Positions 47,192 to 57,540 of a stretch of DNA of 64,000 nucleotides are shown here, piece after piece. The stretch is taken from positions 16,513-80,512 of the forward strand of contig JADKKE010000017.1 of the NCBI GenBank assembly GCA_016720655.1. Reading direction: 5' to 3'. The notes under the pieces were generated by a model that did not search any database, was not told the origin of the DNA, and saw nothing but the letters and a program-made list of their open reading frames with translations. The stretch comes from Bacteroidota bacterium (GTDB lineage: Bacteria; Bacteroidota; Bacteroidia; AKYH767-A; 2013-40CM-41-45). How positions within the stretch are numbered: the stretch's first letter is position 1; each line of letters begins with the position of its first letter. Both the position numbers and the translations under genes were made by a program.

Positions 47192-48888
47192 GTATTCTTG
47201 ACTGGTCTGTTCTTATTGGTACGCTCGCATTCATTGTTATCTATGGAATGTGGAAAAGTCGTGGAGATAAGGACATCGAAGGCTTTCTCCTGGCCGACAA
47301 AACAATGCCCTGGTATGTTGTCGGAATTTCCATTATGGCGACGCAGGCGAGCGCGATAACTTTTCTTTCAGCTCCCGGACAAGCATACACAGACGGTATG
47401 CGATTTGTGCAATTCTATTTTGGTTTGCCAATTGCAATGGTCATCTTGTGTGTAACATTTGTGCCGATTTTTCATAAACTCAATGTCTTCACAGCCTACG
47501 AGTTTCTCGAAAAGCGATTTGACCTGAAGACCCGCGCACTCACAGCGTTTTTGTTTCTTGTCCAGCGCGGACTCGCATGCGGACTGACAATTTACGCACC
47601 ATCAATCATCCTTTCTTCTATTCTTGGATGGAATATTTACTACACCAATTTATTTATGGGCGGATTGGTCGTTATCTATACTGTTGCGGGAGGAACCAAA
47701 GCTGTCAGCATCACCCAAATGCAACAGATGGCGGTGATTTTCATCGGTATGTTCATCGCGGCCTTCATGGTTGTTCGCCTGATGCCGGCGGAATTATCAT
47801 TCACACAATCGTTGAAAGTTGCCGGTAAAATGGGCAAATTGAATGTCACCGATTTTTCTTTCGATCTCAAAAATCAGTACAATGTGTGGTCGGGTTTGAT
47901 TGGTGGTTTGTTCCTGATGCTTTCCTATTTCGGAACAGATCAGTCTCAGGTTGGAAGATATCTCGGAGGACGATCGATCGGACAAAGCCGTCTCGGGCTC
48001 TTGTTCAATGGCATTCTCAAAATTCCGATGCAGTTCAGCATTCTCCTCATCGGTGCATTGTTATTTGTTTTTTATCAGTTTCATCAGCCACCTATACATT
48101 TTAATCAGGTGGAAGTAGATAAAATTTCACAGAGTTCATTATCGCCTCAGTTTAGGGAGCTGGAAGCGAAGAGTGAAGTGATTTACCAGGAGAAACAGGT
48201 ATATTTAAATGGATTGGTTCAGGCGATCAAGGAAGGGGATGAAGTCAAGAGTGAGCATTGGAGCGCATTGGCAAAAAACAAACAGGAGGAAACAAATAGG
48301 ATTCGTACAGAAGTGAAGTCATTAATGAAGCAAAATGATTCTGCCGCCGAAACGAACGATACCAATTACATCTTTCTTTCGTTTGTGATGCGTTTTCTCC
48401 CGGCCGGACTTATTGGCTTGCTTATCGCTGTAATTTTTTCCGCATCCATGTCATCCACTTCTTCAGAATTAAATGCTTTGGCTTCCACCACAGTAGTTGA
48501 TATATATAAAAGAATGTTCAGGCCTGAAGGTAGTGATCAGCATTATTTAAAGGTATCCAAATTCGCTACTGTTCTCTGGGGGATCTATGCAATCCTTGTG
48601 GCGATGTTCGCGAATCAACTGGGCAGTTTGATTGAGGCCGTCAACAAGTTGGGGTCCTTGTTCTATGGGACTATCCTTGGGATTTTTGTGGTTGCATTTT
48701 ATTTTAAAAGAATCCGGGGTTCCGTTGTGTTCTATGCCGCACTGGTGGCGGAAGCAATTGTGATTTACTGTTTCTATATTGACTTGACAGCTTTTTTATG
48801 GCTTAATTTAATTGGCTGTGTTAGTGTAGTATTTGTTTCCTTCCTGTTCTCAATCTTCATGTCGAATCGTTTGCCGGAACGAAATTAA
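47188..48888 (+). CDS. Sodium:solute symporter (SSS family)
   Basis: 566 aa with about 13 membrane segments in the SSS pattern: DWSVLIGTLAFIVIYGMW at the start, then ADKTMPWYVVGISIMATQAS, FLSAPGQAYTDG, and the family signature region RYLGGRSIGQSR. A cytoplasmic or periplasmic charged loop of about 80 residues (HFNQVEVDKI...RIRTEVKSLMKQND) interrupts the middle, longer than in most members. It should move a sugar or related solute with Na+. Together with the deacetylase and 39-aa gene it forms an operon; a bidirectional terminator follows. Confidence 0.9.
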   Translation: MSILDWSVLIGTLAFIVIYGMWKSRGDKDIEGFLLADKTMPWYVVGISIMATQASAITFLSAPGQAYTDGMRFVQFYFGLPIAMVILCVTFVPIFHKLNVFTAYEFLEKRFDLKTRALTAFLFLVQRGLACGLTIYAPSIILSSILGWNIYYTNLFMGGLVVIYTVAGGTKAVSITQMQQMAVIFIGMFIAAFMVVRLMPAELSFTQSLKVAGKMGKLNVTDFSFDLKNQYNVWSGLIGGLFLMLSYFGTDQSQVGRYLGGRSIGQSRLGLLFNGILKIPMQFSILLIGALLFVFYQFHQPPIHFNQVEVDKISQSSLSPQFRELEAKSEVIYQEKQVYLNGLVQAIKEGDEVKSEHWSALAKNKQEETNRIRTEVKSLMKQNDSAAETNDTNYIFLSFVMRFLPAGLIGLLIAVIFSASMSSTSSELNALASTTVVDIYKRMFRPEGSDQHYLKVSKFATVLWGIYAILVAMFANQLGSLIEAVNKLGSLFYGTILGIFVVAFYFKRIRGSVVFYAALVAEAIVIYCFYIDLTAFLWLNLIGCVSVVFVSFLFSIFMSNRLPERN

Positions 48889-48922
48889 AAAAGCGCAGAG
48901 AGCAATTGCCCGCTGCGCTTTT
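48889..48922. terminator. Bidirectional terminator
   Basis: AAAAGCGCAG (48889-48898) pairs with CTGCGCTTTT (48913-48922) with a 14-nt loop and A/T flanks. It lies between the convergent symporter and DUF2911 genes. Confidence 0.85.
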
Positions 48923-48941
48923 AAGATTCAATCAGTATTTA

Positions 48942-49790
48942 TTATTTACTTTTCGCTTGCCAGTCGGCAATCGCTTTTTCTACTTGTGTTTTGAAAAAGA
49001 AACCTTCCGGGTTTTTGTCACCCAATTCTTTTGCTTTAGTTGCGTATCCTAATGCTTCTTTGTAATTATTTTTCGCAGCGAGTAATTGCGCTTTTGTCCA
49101 GTTGTTGTACCACTCATTTCCAAGTTGCAACGATTGATCAACATATTTCAAGCCGGCGTCATAATCTTTTTTCGTATCCATCATGTAACGCGCAGCAGAA
49201 TTGTAAACTCGCCATGTACCTTCAGTACTGTTTTTGATATTGGCCATAGCTTGTTCGCTTGTTCCAATGGTCACGGGAACAGTAATACGAACTTTTTCCC
49301 ATTCGAGATTGATCTTTGCATTGTCATCATTGAAATCAGAAATGCTGAATGCCATACGCTCACGCATAGGACATGCTTCCGGTGTTACATTCAATCTCAA
49401 TAGATCCTGATCTTGTTTGTACTCATCCGTTGAGGCTGTTTCGTTTTTATTCAGAATGAATGTCCAGCTGGTCTTGCCGGGAATTGTGAAAATTGAATAA
49501 CTCCCTTTTGGAACAGCAGTTCCACCGATTTTAACATCTTTACTAAAAGTAATTTTGGTTGCAGAATTCGCACCGGTACGCCAGATTTTGTCGAACGGCA
49601 CTACATCGCCCCAAATGGTGCGGTTCTTAACTCCGGGAGAACTATAGTCAATTGTAATATCCGTCAGACCGACAGCTTGCATCACGCTTGCTTTTGGACT
49701 GGGTTGTGGTAAAACCAACTGAGCGGATACATTTCCCGGTAAAATAATTGCCAAGAACAGGGCAATGGAAAGGAAGAAGAATTTTTTCAT
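48942..49790 (-). CDS. DUF2911 family secreted protein with TPR-like end
   Basis: 282 aa with a signal peptide (MKKFFFLSIALFLAIILPG...SA). The DUF2911 core is clear: LPQPSPKASVMQAVGLTDIT, DYSSPGVKNRTIWGDVVP, WRTGANSATKITFS and PKGSYSIFTIPG. The last 100 residues are helical repeats (YDAGLKYVDQSLQLGNEWYN, NYKEALGYATKAKELGD) like tetratricopeptide units. Common in Bacteroidota; function unknown, perhaps periplasmic. It is divergent from the RDD gene. Confidence 0.9.
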   Translation of the reverse strand: MKKFFFLSIALFLAIILPGNVSAQLVLPQPSPKASVMQAVGLTDITIDYSSPGVKNRTIWGDVVPFDKIWRTGANSATKITFSKDVKIGGTAVPKGSYSIFTIPGKTSWTFILNKNETASTDEYKQDQDLLRLNVTPEACPMRERMAFSISDFNDDNAKINLEWEKVRITVPVTIGTSEQAMANIKNSTEGTWRVYNSAARYMMDTKKDYDAGLKYVDQSLQLGNEWYNNWTKAQLLAAKNNYKEALGYATKAKELGDKNPEGFFFKTQVEKAIADWQAKSK

Positions 49791-50130
49791 GGTGTATGTT
49801 TTTTATTTGCCGGCAAGATACGTAATTTGAAGATTTTCCATGAAAAAATTAACACTGAAATGAAAATTTTCTGGAACGTAATTTTTTAATTAACAAGTAT
49901 TTATACATTCAATTCCTCCATCTATCCCTTGAATTTTATTCTCTTTTATTTTTACATGTTACAAATTGGATTTCGAGAACAGCAATGCAATTTTCTTCTT
50001 AAACCGCAAAAACCCGAGTTTATGTTCGAAGCAACCTGGTGAATTCTATTTTCTGTATAAAAAGAGCATCTATTTGCTCGATATCTATTAATTTGATACT
50101 ATTATTGTTCCAAACCAAACCTCCTTCTCT
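49791..50130. other. Intergenic region between divergent genes
   Basis: About 340 bases that must hold the promoters of both the DUF2911 and RDD genes. No gene, hairpin or shared repeat was recognised. Confidence 0.5.
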
Positions 50131-50598
50131 ATGGACCAGATTCTTGACACCGTTCAGCTTGAAAAAGCGCCAATGAAATATGCCGGATTCGGCGATCGTC
50201 TCGTTGCAGTAATTATTGATTCCATCCTCTTATGGGTAGTGAATGCAATCATCACTTTTGCTTTCATGGGAAGCATGATGGCCAACGCTTCCGATATTTC
50301 GAGTGGAAATATTGGTTCTATTATTTTAATGTATATCGTTATTGTGGGAATTAACTATGGCTATTTTGCAGGTATGGAAAGTTCAGCACGCATGTCAACT
50401 ATCGGCAAAGGTGCAATGGGACTCAAAGTGTGTGATATGAACGGCGAACGTATCAGCTTCGGACGAGCAACAGGACGATATTTTTCTAAAATAATTTCCG
50501 GTTTGATACTTCTGATCGGATACCTGATGGTGATCTGGTCTGATAAAAAACAAGCACTCCATGATCAGATTGCCGGAACACTGGTAATCAAAAAATAA
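50131..50598 (+). CDS. RDD family membrane protein, copy 1
   Basis: 155 aa. The RDD pattern is present: KYAGFGDRLVAVIIDSILLW with the Arg-Asp pair near the N-terminus, a second membrane segment (IGSIILMYIVIVGINYGYFA), a cytoplasmic loop KGAMGLKVCDMNGERISFGRAT, and SDKKQALHDQIAGTLVI at the end. RDD proteins are small inner-membrane proteins, some acting in ion transport. It ends one base before the stop of the convergent DUF58 gene. A second RDD gene is at 56812. Confidence 0.9.
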   Translation: MDQILDTVQLEKAPMKYAGFGDRLVAVIIDSILLWVVNAIITFAFMGSMMANASDISSGNIGSIILMYIVIVGINYGYFAGMESSARMSTIGKGAMGLKVCDMNGERISFGRATGRYFSKIISGLILLIGYLMVIWSDKKQALHDQIAGTLVIKK

Positions 50599-51933
50599 TC
50601 AGATCATTCCTCTTGCTTTCAGTTCCAGGTATTTGTTAATTGTCTGAACGGAGAGTTCTTTCGGATCCGTGAGAATACTCTGGATTCCATACTGACGAAG
50701 TTGCTGAATTATCTGATGCTTCTCGGCCGAATATTTCTGTGCTATTGTTTGCACATAAATATCCCGGATACTTTCTGTTTGTTGCTTTCCGAATTCTTCG
50801 ATCTCAGTATTTTCAAAAAATACAACAACAAGCAAGTGCAAACGGTTGAGTTTTCGAAGAATGGGCAACACTCTTTCCATCGCATATTGACTTTCGAAAT
50901 TTGTATACAGAAAAAGTAAACTTCGCCCTTTTACGGTATTGCGCACAGTTGTATACATCAATTCAAAATTCGCTTCGTGCTGATTTTCTTTTTGTTTGTA
51001 AAGCAACTCCAGAATTTTTCTCAACTGCATCCGGTTTCTTTCAGCTGGAAGAATTGTGTCCATTTTATCCGAAAAAGTAATCAGTCCGGCTTTGTCCTGT
51101 TTTCGCAAAGCGATATTGGAAATCACCAGGCTCGTATTGATGGCATAATCCAGCAAACTCATCCCACCAAAAGGCATGTGCATGCTTCTGCTTTTGTCAA
51201 TCAGAGAATATATTTGTTGTGCTTTTTCATCTTCGTATTGATTCACCATCAGGTCCGACTTACGACTGGTTGCTTTCCAATTGATACTGCGGTAATCGTC
51301 TCGGGCGACGTAGTTTTTTATCTGTTCAAATTCATAACTGTGCCCAAGCCGTCTCAGTCTTTTGATGCCTTGCAGGGTCGAGATTTTTGAAAACGCCCGC
51401 AACTCCATCGTTTTCATCTGGAGGATGGATGGAAATACAGGAACATTTTTTGCTTGTGAAAAAATGATCCGTCGTACCACGAGACCAATTGAATTTTGAA
51501 TGAATACATTGATATCACCAAAAATGAATTCACCACGACGCAAGGGTTGCAATCGATACACCACAGTTTTTTGTTCACGCGACTGCATCGGAAGTGTAAT
51601 TTCAAAATCTCTCTTCTGAAATTGTGCCGGCAATTCATCAATTATTCTCGCCTGAACCGGTATCAAGGACAGGTTGGAAATTTTAATTCGGATTTCGTTT
51701 TCATCACCCAGCGACATCATGGTTGGAGTACTACGCTCACAACTGAGCACGCTGGAACTTCTGAATAAACTATAGATGTCTGCAATGAAAAGAATTCCCC
51801 AGGCAAGAAAAATAATTTTCGAGAGGGTGAACATCACAGGAAATGCAAAACCGAAAATGAAAAGCATGACGAGAATGCCCCCAGTGAGGAAGAATCGCTT
51901 CGACAAATAGAGATTTTTCAGCAATTTAATCAC
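50599..51933 (-). CDS. DUF58 domain protein (von Willebrand A-like)
   Basis: 444 aa. Two N-terminal membrane segments (FLTGGILVMLFIFGFAFPVM, LSKIIFLAWGILFIADI), a beta-sandwich part, then the DUF58 signature YRSINWKATSRKSDLMVNQY and a vWA-like domain with the metal-site-like DKSRSM. The gene is the last of the operon; its ATG overlaps the stop of the MoxR gene by 4 bases. DUF58 proteins act with MoxR ATPases, probably in membrane-protein or cell-envelope assembly. Confidence 0.9.
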   Translation of the reverse strand: MIKLLKNLYLSKRFFLTGGILVMLFIFGFAFPVMFTLSKIIFLAWGILFIADIYSLFRSSSVLSCERSTPTMMSLGDENEIRIKISNLSLIPVQARIIDELPAQFQKRDFEITLPMQSREQKTVVYRLQPLRRGEFIFGDINVFIQNSIGLVVRRIIFSQAKNVPVFPSILQMKTMELRAFSKISTLQGIKRLRRLGHSYEFEQIKNYVARDDYRSINWKATSRKSDLMVNQYEDEKAQQIYSLIDKSRSMHMPFGGMSLLDYAINTSLVISNIALRKQDKAGLITFSDKMDTILPAERNRMQLRKILELLYKQKENQHEANFELMYTTVRNTVKGRSLLFLYTNFESQYAMERVLPILRKLNRLHLLVVVFFENTEIEEFGKQQTESIRDIYVQTIAQKYSAEKHQIIQQLRQYGIQSILTDPKELSVQTINKYLELKARGMI

Positions 51934-52920
51934 CTGGGAACTTCTAGGTTTTGAATAATTCCTTTGATAATATCTTCCGGACTCAATCCTTCCATCTCTC
52001 GTTCCGGTGTAAGAATAATCCGGTGGTTGAGAACCGGATAGGCTACACGCTGGATGTCTTCCGGTGTCACAAAATCACGGCCGGCTATTGCTGACAATGC
52101 TTTTGATGTTTTGAGAATTGACATGGATGCTCGCGGAGATGCTCCAAGGAATAGGTCGGCATTGTTCCGTGTTGCATGTACAATTTGTGCGATGTAATCG
52201 ATCAGCTCCGATTTGATGTACACTTTTTCGATCAACGAACGGCTGTTGGCGAGTTCTTCTTTTGACATCACAGCTCCGACCTCATCAATTGCCTTCATTG
52301 AAAAGTCTTCGCTGAATCGACGTAGGATTTGTTTCTCTTCCTCGAGAGCAGGGTAATTTAGTTTGATCCGAAAAATAAACCGGTCAAGTTGTGCTTCCGG
52401 TAATTTATAGGTCCCTTCCTGTTCAATCGGATTTTGTGTTGCAATCACAAAGAATGGGAAAGCCGAGTAGGTGAGTGACACCATCAACAGTAATCTGCCT
52501 TTCTTCCATTACTTCAAACAGTGCAGCCTGAGTCTTTGCCGGAGATCGGTTGATTTCATCAATCAATACAATATTTGAAAAGACCGGTCCGCGATTGAAG
52601 ACAAACTCCGATGTTTTCAGGTTGAATACCGATGTACCAATGACATCGGTTGGCATCATGTCCGGAGTAAACTGTATCCTTGAAAACCCGACTGATAAAG
52701 TTTTTGCCAATAATTTTGCCATCAGTGTTTTTGCAATTCCGGGAACACCTTCCAGTAATACATGACCGCCACTCAACATTCCGGCGAGCATCAGGTCGAT
52801 GGATTCATTTTGTCCGACAATGACCTTTTGTATTTCTGTTTTCAAAGCCAGCGCTGCCATTTGCAGTGGTGAAACATGCACGGAAGGTGTGATTTCAGGA
52901 CTCGGAGTGTTTTCTTCCAT
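51930..52920 (-). CDS. MoxR family AAA+ ATPase (frameshifted)
   Basis: Two frames (52423-52920 and 51930-52487) together make a complete MoxR of about 329 aa once one base is removed from the GGG at 52456-52458 (plus strand): VTHLLGFP then continues FFVIATQNPIEQEG. Walker A is GVPGIAKT, Walker B LIDEINRSPAKTQAALFEVM, and sensor 1 lies in VIATQNP; the lid ends with VLNHRIILTPEREMEG. MoxR ATPases act as chaperones for neighbouring DUF58/vWA proteins. A break here would inactivate a usually conserved gene, so an assembly error is the most likely cause. Confidence 0.9.
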
Positions 52921-52921
52921 A

Positions 52922-54178
52922 TTATTTACAGGTTTTATAGAATTTTTCTATCTGTTGGTGAAAATTAATCAGCATTTGATCGCTGATGTCTAAATTTTTA
53001 TCGATCCAATTGTATTGCGAAAAAATACTTCGGATAACTTCTTTGTCCACTGTCGATTTTACCGCAATCTTTTCGATCGTATCATCATCCATCTCGTACG
53101 TGTTGATAAAATATTTGCTTCTCAGAAATGCCTGGAACAATTTCATCTTATGAATGCAAATCACACGGTGGTTTCTTTCCTGATAATACAGTTGTCCGAC
53201 AGTACGAATGTATTCCAATGATGTATTTTTTTTCGGTTCCAGAATCGGAATGATCCGCTGACGGCGCTTGCCGAAGAATATCATGTAAAGGATTGTCAAG
53301 GCAAGAACAAGATACCAGGCCCAACGCAAACTATCCTGTGATAAAATATATCCCAAAGGGCTCTGGCTCAAACGCAATTCGGAATTAAATGCCAGGTTCC
53401 CGGCATGTTGGTTGTAATCATCCCAGATGATGTCTCCCGGCTTCAGAAAAGAAAATACACCGGAAGCATAATCCAGATTATCCGGATTTTTAAGAGCAAA
53501 ATTTGTAAATACAAGAGGCGTGGTGTATAAATAAAAATCTCCTTTTTCATAGGTTGCATGGAAGTAATTGAATCGCCCATTGTTCATCACACCCAGAACT
53601 TCCTGGTTGGGAAGATCTTTACAAAAAAAAGTGCTGTCGAAATAGGCCCAATTGTATTTGTATGGAATATTTCTGAAAACATAACTGAGTGTGGCACCTT
53701 TTGATGATTGTAGATTGTTGGGATACAATCGCAGAGAAACAATTGAATCGGATGCTTCATCATAATACATGTAATCGCCATTGCAGGTATCCGTGAATAG
53801 TTTGTCAAGGATCTCTGAGGGACAGGAACCTGCAGCGATAAATGCTGAATTTCCATTTGCAACAAAATCCAATACTGTTTCTACCAATGCTGAATCGGAA
53901 GGAAATTCTGTTCCCATGAAAATGTAATTGGCAGCTTGTTTTGAATTTCGAAGGGAAAGGAAATCATGCAATGGCTTTTTAGAAACACTGAAAGTATTGT
54001 TTGGAAAATAACTGCGTAATAATTCAGCAATTAAAAATCCACCATAAGGTTCTTTGCTTTCAATCTGGTAAGTTTCCATCCAGTTATAACGCGGTGGCCG
54101 GTTCTTGAAAAAATAGAACAACAAAAGCAGCAGCAAAGCTCCCGTTGTTCCAAGGATCCATTTTTTTGCCTTATTCAT
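52922..54178 (-). CDS. DUF4350 domain membrane protein
   Basis: 418 aa. An N-terminal membrane anchor (WILGTTGALLLLLLFYFFKN), then the DUF4350/GATase-like domain (KEPYGGFLIAELLRSYFPNN, NYIFMGTEFPSDSALVETVL, NGNSAFIAAGSC), a second membrane segment (WAWYLVLALTILYMIFFG), and a cytoplasmic helical tail. It lies 1 bp upstream of the MoxR gene and overlaps the DUF4129 gene by 8 bases. It is part of the conserved MoxR envelope operon. Confidence 0.85.
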   Translation of the reverse strand: MNKAKKWILGTTGALLLLLLFYFFKNRPPRYNWMETYQIESKEPYGGFLIAELLRSYFPNNTFSVSKKPLHDFLSLRNSKQAANYIFMGTEFPSDSALVETVLDFVANGNSAFIAAGSCPSEILDKLFTDTCNGDYMYYDEASDSIVSLRLYPNNLQSSKGATLSYVFRNIPYKYNWAYFDSTFFCKDLPNQEVLGVMNNGRFNYFHATYEKGDFYLYTTPLVFTNFALKNPDNLDYASGVFSFLKPGDIIWDDYNQHAGNLAFNSELRLSQSPLGYILSQDSLRWAWYLVLALTILYMIFFGKRRQRIIPILEPKKNTSLEYIRTVGQLYYQERNHRVICIHKMKLFQAFLRSKYFINTYEMDDDTIEKIAVKSTVDKEVIRSIFSQYNWIDKNLDISDQMLINFHQQIEKFYKTCK

Positions 54179-54896
54179 TGCTTGCTGCGGAATTATTCGG
54201 ACTTGTATCTTGGCTCTGTTCCGGTTGATTTACTGATCCAATTGACTGCAGGAATGTTTCAAAAACAGAAAGTGTGTTTTGGAATTTTACTTCATTGATT
54301 TCAGCCTCTCCGTACCAGAATCTTTCAAACAGATTTGTAACCTGCGCGAATGTGACATACAATCCCGTTTGAAACGTTTCGAACAGATAATCGTGATTCG
54401 TTTTATCTTTTTTCCATCGGATAAGATTGTGCTTCGACAATTCACGAATCGCCATCAGGTATTTCAAGCGAATCGCTTCACGCAAATTCTGATCTTTCAA
54501 TGCTTTGGCAAATTGATTTTCGAGATCCGCTGCATGAATGTTATCTTCCGGACTCAAAGCAATAAAATCTTCTGACGGTTTTAATTTTTTATTCCTGTTG
54601 ATATAATTTCCCTTGAGGATGCGGACGAGAAAATAAAGAAGTAAAATACCTACTCCGGAAAACAGAATTAGTTTCGCCAGATCCTGGTTCATCGAGAAAT
54701 TGAAAGGACGAGCAGACTTGGCTCGCGGTGCCTGTTCGCCTGAATAATCAATATCTCGGGAAAGCTTCTGCCATTTTTCCTTGTCGAATGAATGTTTTTC
54801 GATGCTGCTGGTATCTGTTTTGATGCCGCCACTAGCCGTGTGTCCGAAGAGAAGAAGCAAGAAGAGAAAAATGTAAATCCCGAGTGTCCGCATCAT
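54171..54896 (-). CDS. DUF4129 domain membrane protein
   Basis: 241 aa. Signal-like N-terminus (TLGIYIFLFLLLLFGHTASG), a periplasmic linker, one membrane segment (LAKLILFSGVGILLLYFLVR) and a cytoplasmic DUF4129 domain (AIRLKYLMAIRELSKHNLIR, NLFERFWYGEAEIN). In related loci the DUF4129 domain is fused or adjacent to transglutaminase-like proteins; none is seen here. It overlaps its neighbours by 4-8 bases, so the operon is translated as a unit. Confidence 0.85.
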   Translation of the reverse strand: MMRTLGIYIFLFLLLLFGHTASGGIKTDTSSIEKHSFDKEKWQKLSRDIDYSGEQAPRAKSARPFNFSMNQDLAKLILFSGVGILLLYFLVRILKGNYINRNKKLKPSEDFIALSPEDNIHAADLENQFAKALKDQNLREAIRLKYLMAIRELSKHNLIRWKKDKTNHDYLFETFQTGLYVTFAQVTNLFERFWYGEAEINEVKFQNTLSVFETFLQSIGSVNQPEQSQDTSPNNSAASNE

Positions 54897-56747
54897 CTTT
54901 TTCGCCTTTCTTTTAAGCGTTCTGCAAAAAGTTGAATGGTTTGAGAGAGTCCTGCAGCCTCATCAATTTCGGATAGAGAAAAATAGAGCAGGCCGGTTCC
55001 AAAGAGGAAAATCGGGATCACGAGACCAAACAGCAGGTAAGATGTGATCAACATCAGGAACAATACAATTTCACGGACAAGTTCATATTCGAGATTCAGA
55101 TTCCAATTAATTATTTCATAATAGAAATAGACCAACGGTGAGTCGATCAGGAAGAAATAGATCATGCCGGTAAAACAGAGTATGAAAAATAAACCATAAG
55201 ATTTACTGAAGGAGATGTTTATACTTTTCAGAGCAACAGAGAATGCCTGCATCAGGTCAACCCGAAAGAGGAGGGAAGTTGTAATCCACATCAAGAGAAA
55301 AGGTGTCGCGATCATAAATACCAAAAAGGACAGACCACCATCCATAAAAAACACCGACTGCAAAAGGAAAAGGACAAGAAATGTTTTCAAAAAATCAAAC
55401 AAACCTGAATTGTTTTTTTGAGGAGCAGAAAATTCCTTTGCATCCAGATGTTTTCGAAACCATTTAAAAGCATTGACGAAAATCAATGACATAAAAACAG
55501 TATTGATTGGGAATAACATCGGAAATTTAGAGTAATTGAGAAACTGTACTGCAAAAAACCAGTCTCTGTAAGCATAGTGATACTCTTCAGAGTTTCCGAA
55601 AATACCCAATTTCGGGAGGAAATAAATACATGCTGAAAAAAGTATCCCAAGGCCGAATGCAACCCGAAATAATTTGCCAAATTCCTTTTTATAGTAAAGG
55701 AAAATATCCCGAAAGATTTCACCATTGCTTTTTATTGTTTTGGTTTCAATGATAAAGTTCTCCATCACCGGTAAGAGAATTTCTTTTTCCTCTTCCTCAA
55801 AACCTTTTCTTGCTTTCATGATCGGATACCAGACAAAGTAGCCCAGGACAAAGGCGAGCGAAATAAAAATCAATGCAGCTTTCAGGAAGTCCGGCATTTC
55901 GGTGTATCGGGTCATGAAACTCTCGATGATCGCTGCGAGGACGATCACCGGAACAATCCCCAGCAGAATCCGAAACCCTTTTCTGGCACTGAGCATGAAG
56001 GATTGCAAACGGGAATATGTTCCCGGAAAGACCAGACCCTTTCCCATCGTGATGCCTGCTCCGGCCCCGATAATAATTCCTGAAATTTCAAGGGTGCCGT
56101 GCAACCAGATTGTAAGTGAAGAGGACAATAACAATCCTTGCTGGAAAAAGAAATATTGAAAAGTGCCAACCATAATTCCATTGTAGATCACAAGGAAAAT
56201 AGTTCCGATCATGTAAAATGCGCCAAAAATAAAAGTCAGAAATGCAACACGAAGATTATTGAGAGAAATGGCGAGAAACATTTCCGAACTACCGCCTTTC
56301 TTATAAACGGCCATTGGATCGCCTTTTGATATTCTCCAGTGTCATGTCGATGTATTCATTACCTAGAATAACACGGGGAAAATGACTGTCATAGGCAGTA
56401 GAGACAACACCTATGATAAATGAAATGAGAAAAATTATAAGGGACAGACCTAACTGTTTCCTGGATTCATACACAAGGCGTGGCAATTCATCTTTCCAGA
56501 AATGAAAAAACCGACTCTTGTGCTCCTTCCTGTTTTTATATATTTTGTGAAAAACCTGTTGGGCAATATTGTTCAGGTACACCCTGACAGTTCGGTTGGG
56601 ATAAAAAGTCTGAGAATAAGCAAGATCCTCCGTTACCTGTACAAACAACTGACTGAGTTTGTCCGGATCCTTTCTTTCTTCTTTCAGGAGCCCTTCGAGT
56701 TCCCGCCATTTTTGCTTATTTTGTTCAATGAAATCCGTTTCGCGCAT
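54893..56747 (-). CDS. Stage II sporulation protein M (SpoIIM)-like membrane protein, extended (frameshifted)
   Basis: The frames 56301-56747 and 54893-56314 join into one gene of about 617 aa if one base is removed from the TTTT at 56324-56327 (plus strand): DMTLENIK then continues GDPMAVYKKGG. The N-terminal half follows the SpoIIM family: cytoplasmic head (FIEQNKQKWRELEGLLKEER), LGLSLIIFLISFIIGVVS, ISLNNLRVAFLTFIFGAFYM and LHGTLEISGIIIGAGAGITMG. The C-terminal half has six more membrane segments and is unusual, since SpoIIM proteins of this operon are commonly about 320 aa. It may be a fusion with a second membrane gene. The name does not imply sporulation. Confidence 0.8.
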
Positions 56748-56811
56748 ACACTCAGATTGCCCTGTAAAAATAGCAATATTCTAATGCAGATGCCTGCAGC
56801 GAATAAAGAAC

Positions 56812-57540
56812 ATGAAAACAATTGACATTACCACCGCCCAGAATGTAACCATCGAACACCAATTGGCAGCTGTGGGCGACAGGATATTTGCTTTCATCAT
56901 CGACTTCCTGATAATCGTGCTTGGAATTGTTTTTTTGAGGCTAATTTTTGTCAGCATTTTTGCTGAACCCTTCCACAAGTTTGCTGATTATTTTATTTCG
57001 GTTCCGATTTTTCTGTTTTACACACCTGCATCTGAAATGTTAAGCCATGGCCGTTCTATCGGAAAGATTGCAGTAGGCCTAAAAGTGGTGAAATTGAATG
57101 GTCAGGAAGTTGGATTCACCGATTACCTGATCCGATGGACTTTCCGGATGGTCGATATTTATTTCTCCCTCGGATCTGTCGCTACTTTGTTAGTGAGTTC
57201 TACAGAGAAAGCACAACGATTGGGTGATATGCTGGCGAACACCACTGTTGTTCGGGCGAAACCAAAATATTCTGTTCAGTTGAAGAGTATTTTGTCGATG
57301 CAATCCATCGAAAATTATTCTCCACGATACCCTGAAGTGAAAAACATGACCGAAAAAGACATGTTGCTTGTTAAGGAGACTTTGGAAAGAATGAAAAGGC
57401 ATCCGAATTCAGCGCATCAGGCAGCAGCAGAGAATCTGGCAAAAGTAATTTGTGCCCATCTTCACATAACCAATGAATACACGCAAACAGATACCTTCCT
57501 GAGAACGCTGATTAACGATTACATTGTACTCACCCGTTGA
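56812..57540 (+). CDS. RDD family membrane protein, copy 2
   Basis: 242 aa. The RDD features are clear: HQLAAVGDRIFAFIIDFLII with the Arg-Asp pair, a second membrane segment, GRSIGKIAVGLKVVKLNGQE, and RLGDMLANTTVVRAK at the end of the core. A cytoplasmic helical tail of about 70 residues follows. It is divergent from the SpoIIM-like gene, the classical arrangement (RDD next to SpoIIM). A 12-bp palindrome CGGAAATTTCCG lies just past its stop (57553-57564). Confidence 0.9.
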   Translation: MKTIDITTAQNVTIEHQLAAVGDRIFAFIIDFLIIVLGIVFLRLIFVSIFAEPFHKFADYFISVPIFLFYTPASEMLSHGRSIGKIAVGLKVVKLNGQEVGFTDYLIRWTFRMVDIYFSLGSVATLLVSSTEKAQRLGDMLANTTVVRAKPKYSVQLKSILSMQSIENYSPRYPEVKNMTEKDMLLVKETLERMKRHPNSAHQAAAENLAKVICAHLHITNEYTQTDTFLRTLINDYIVLTR

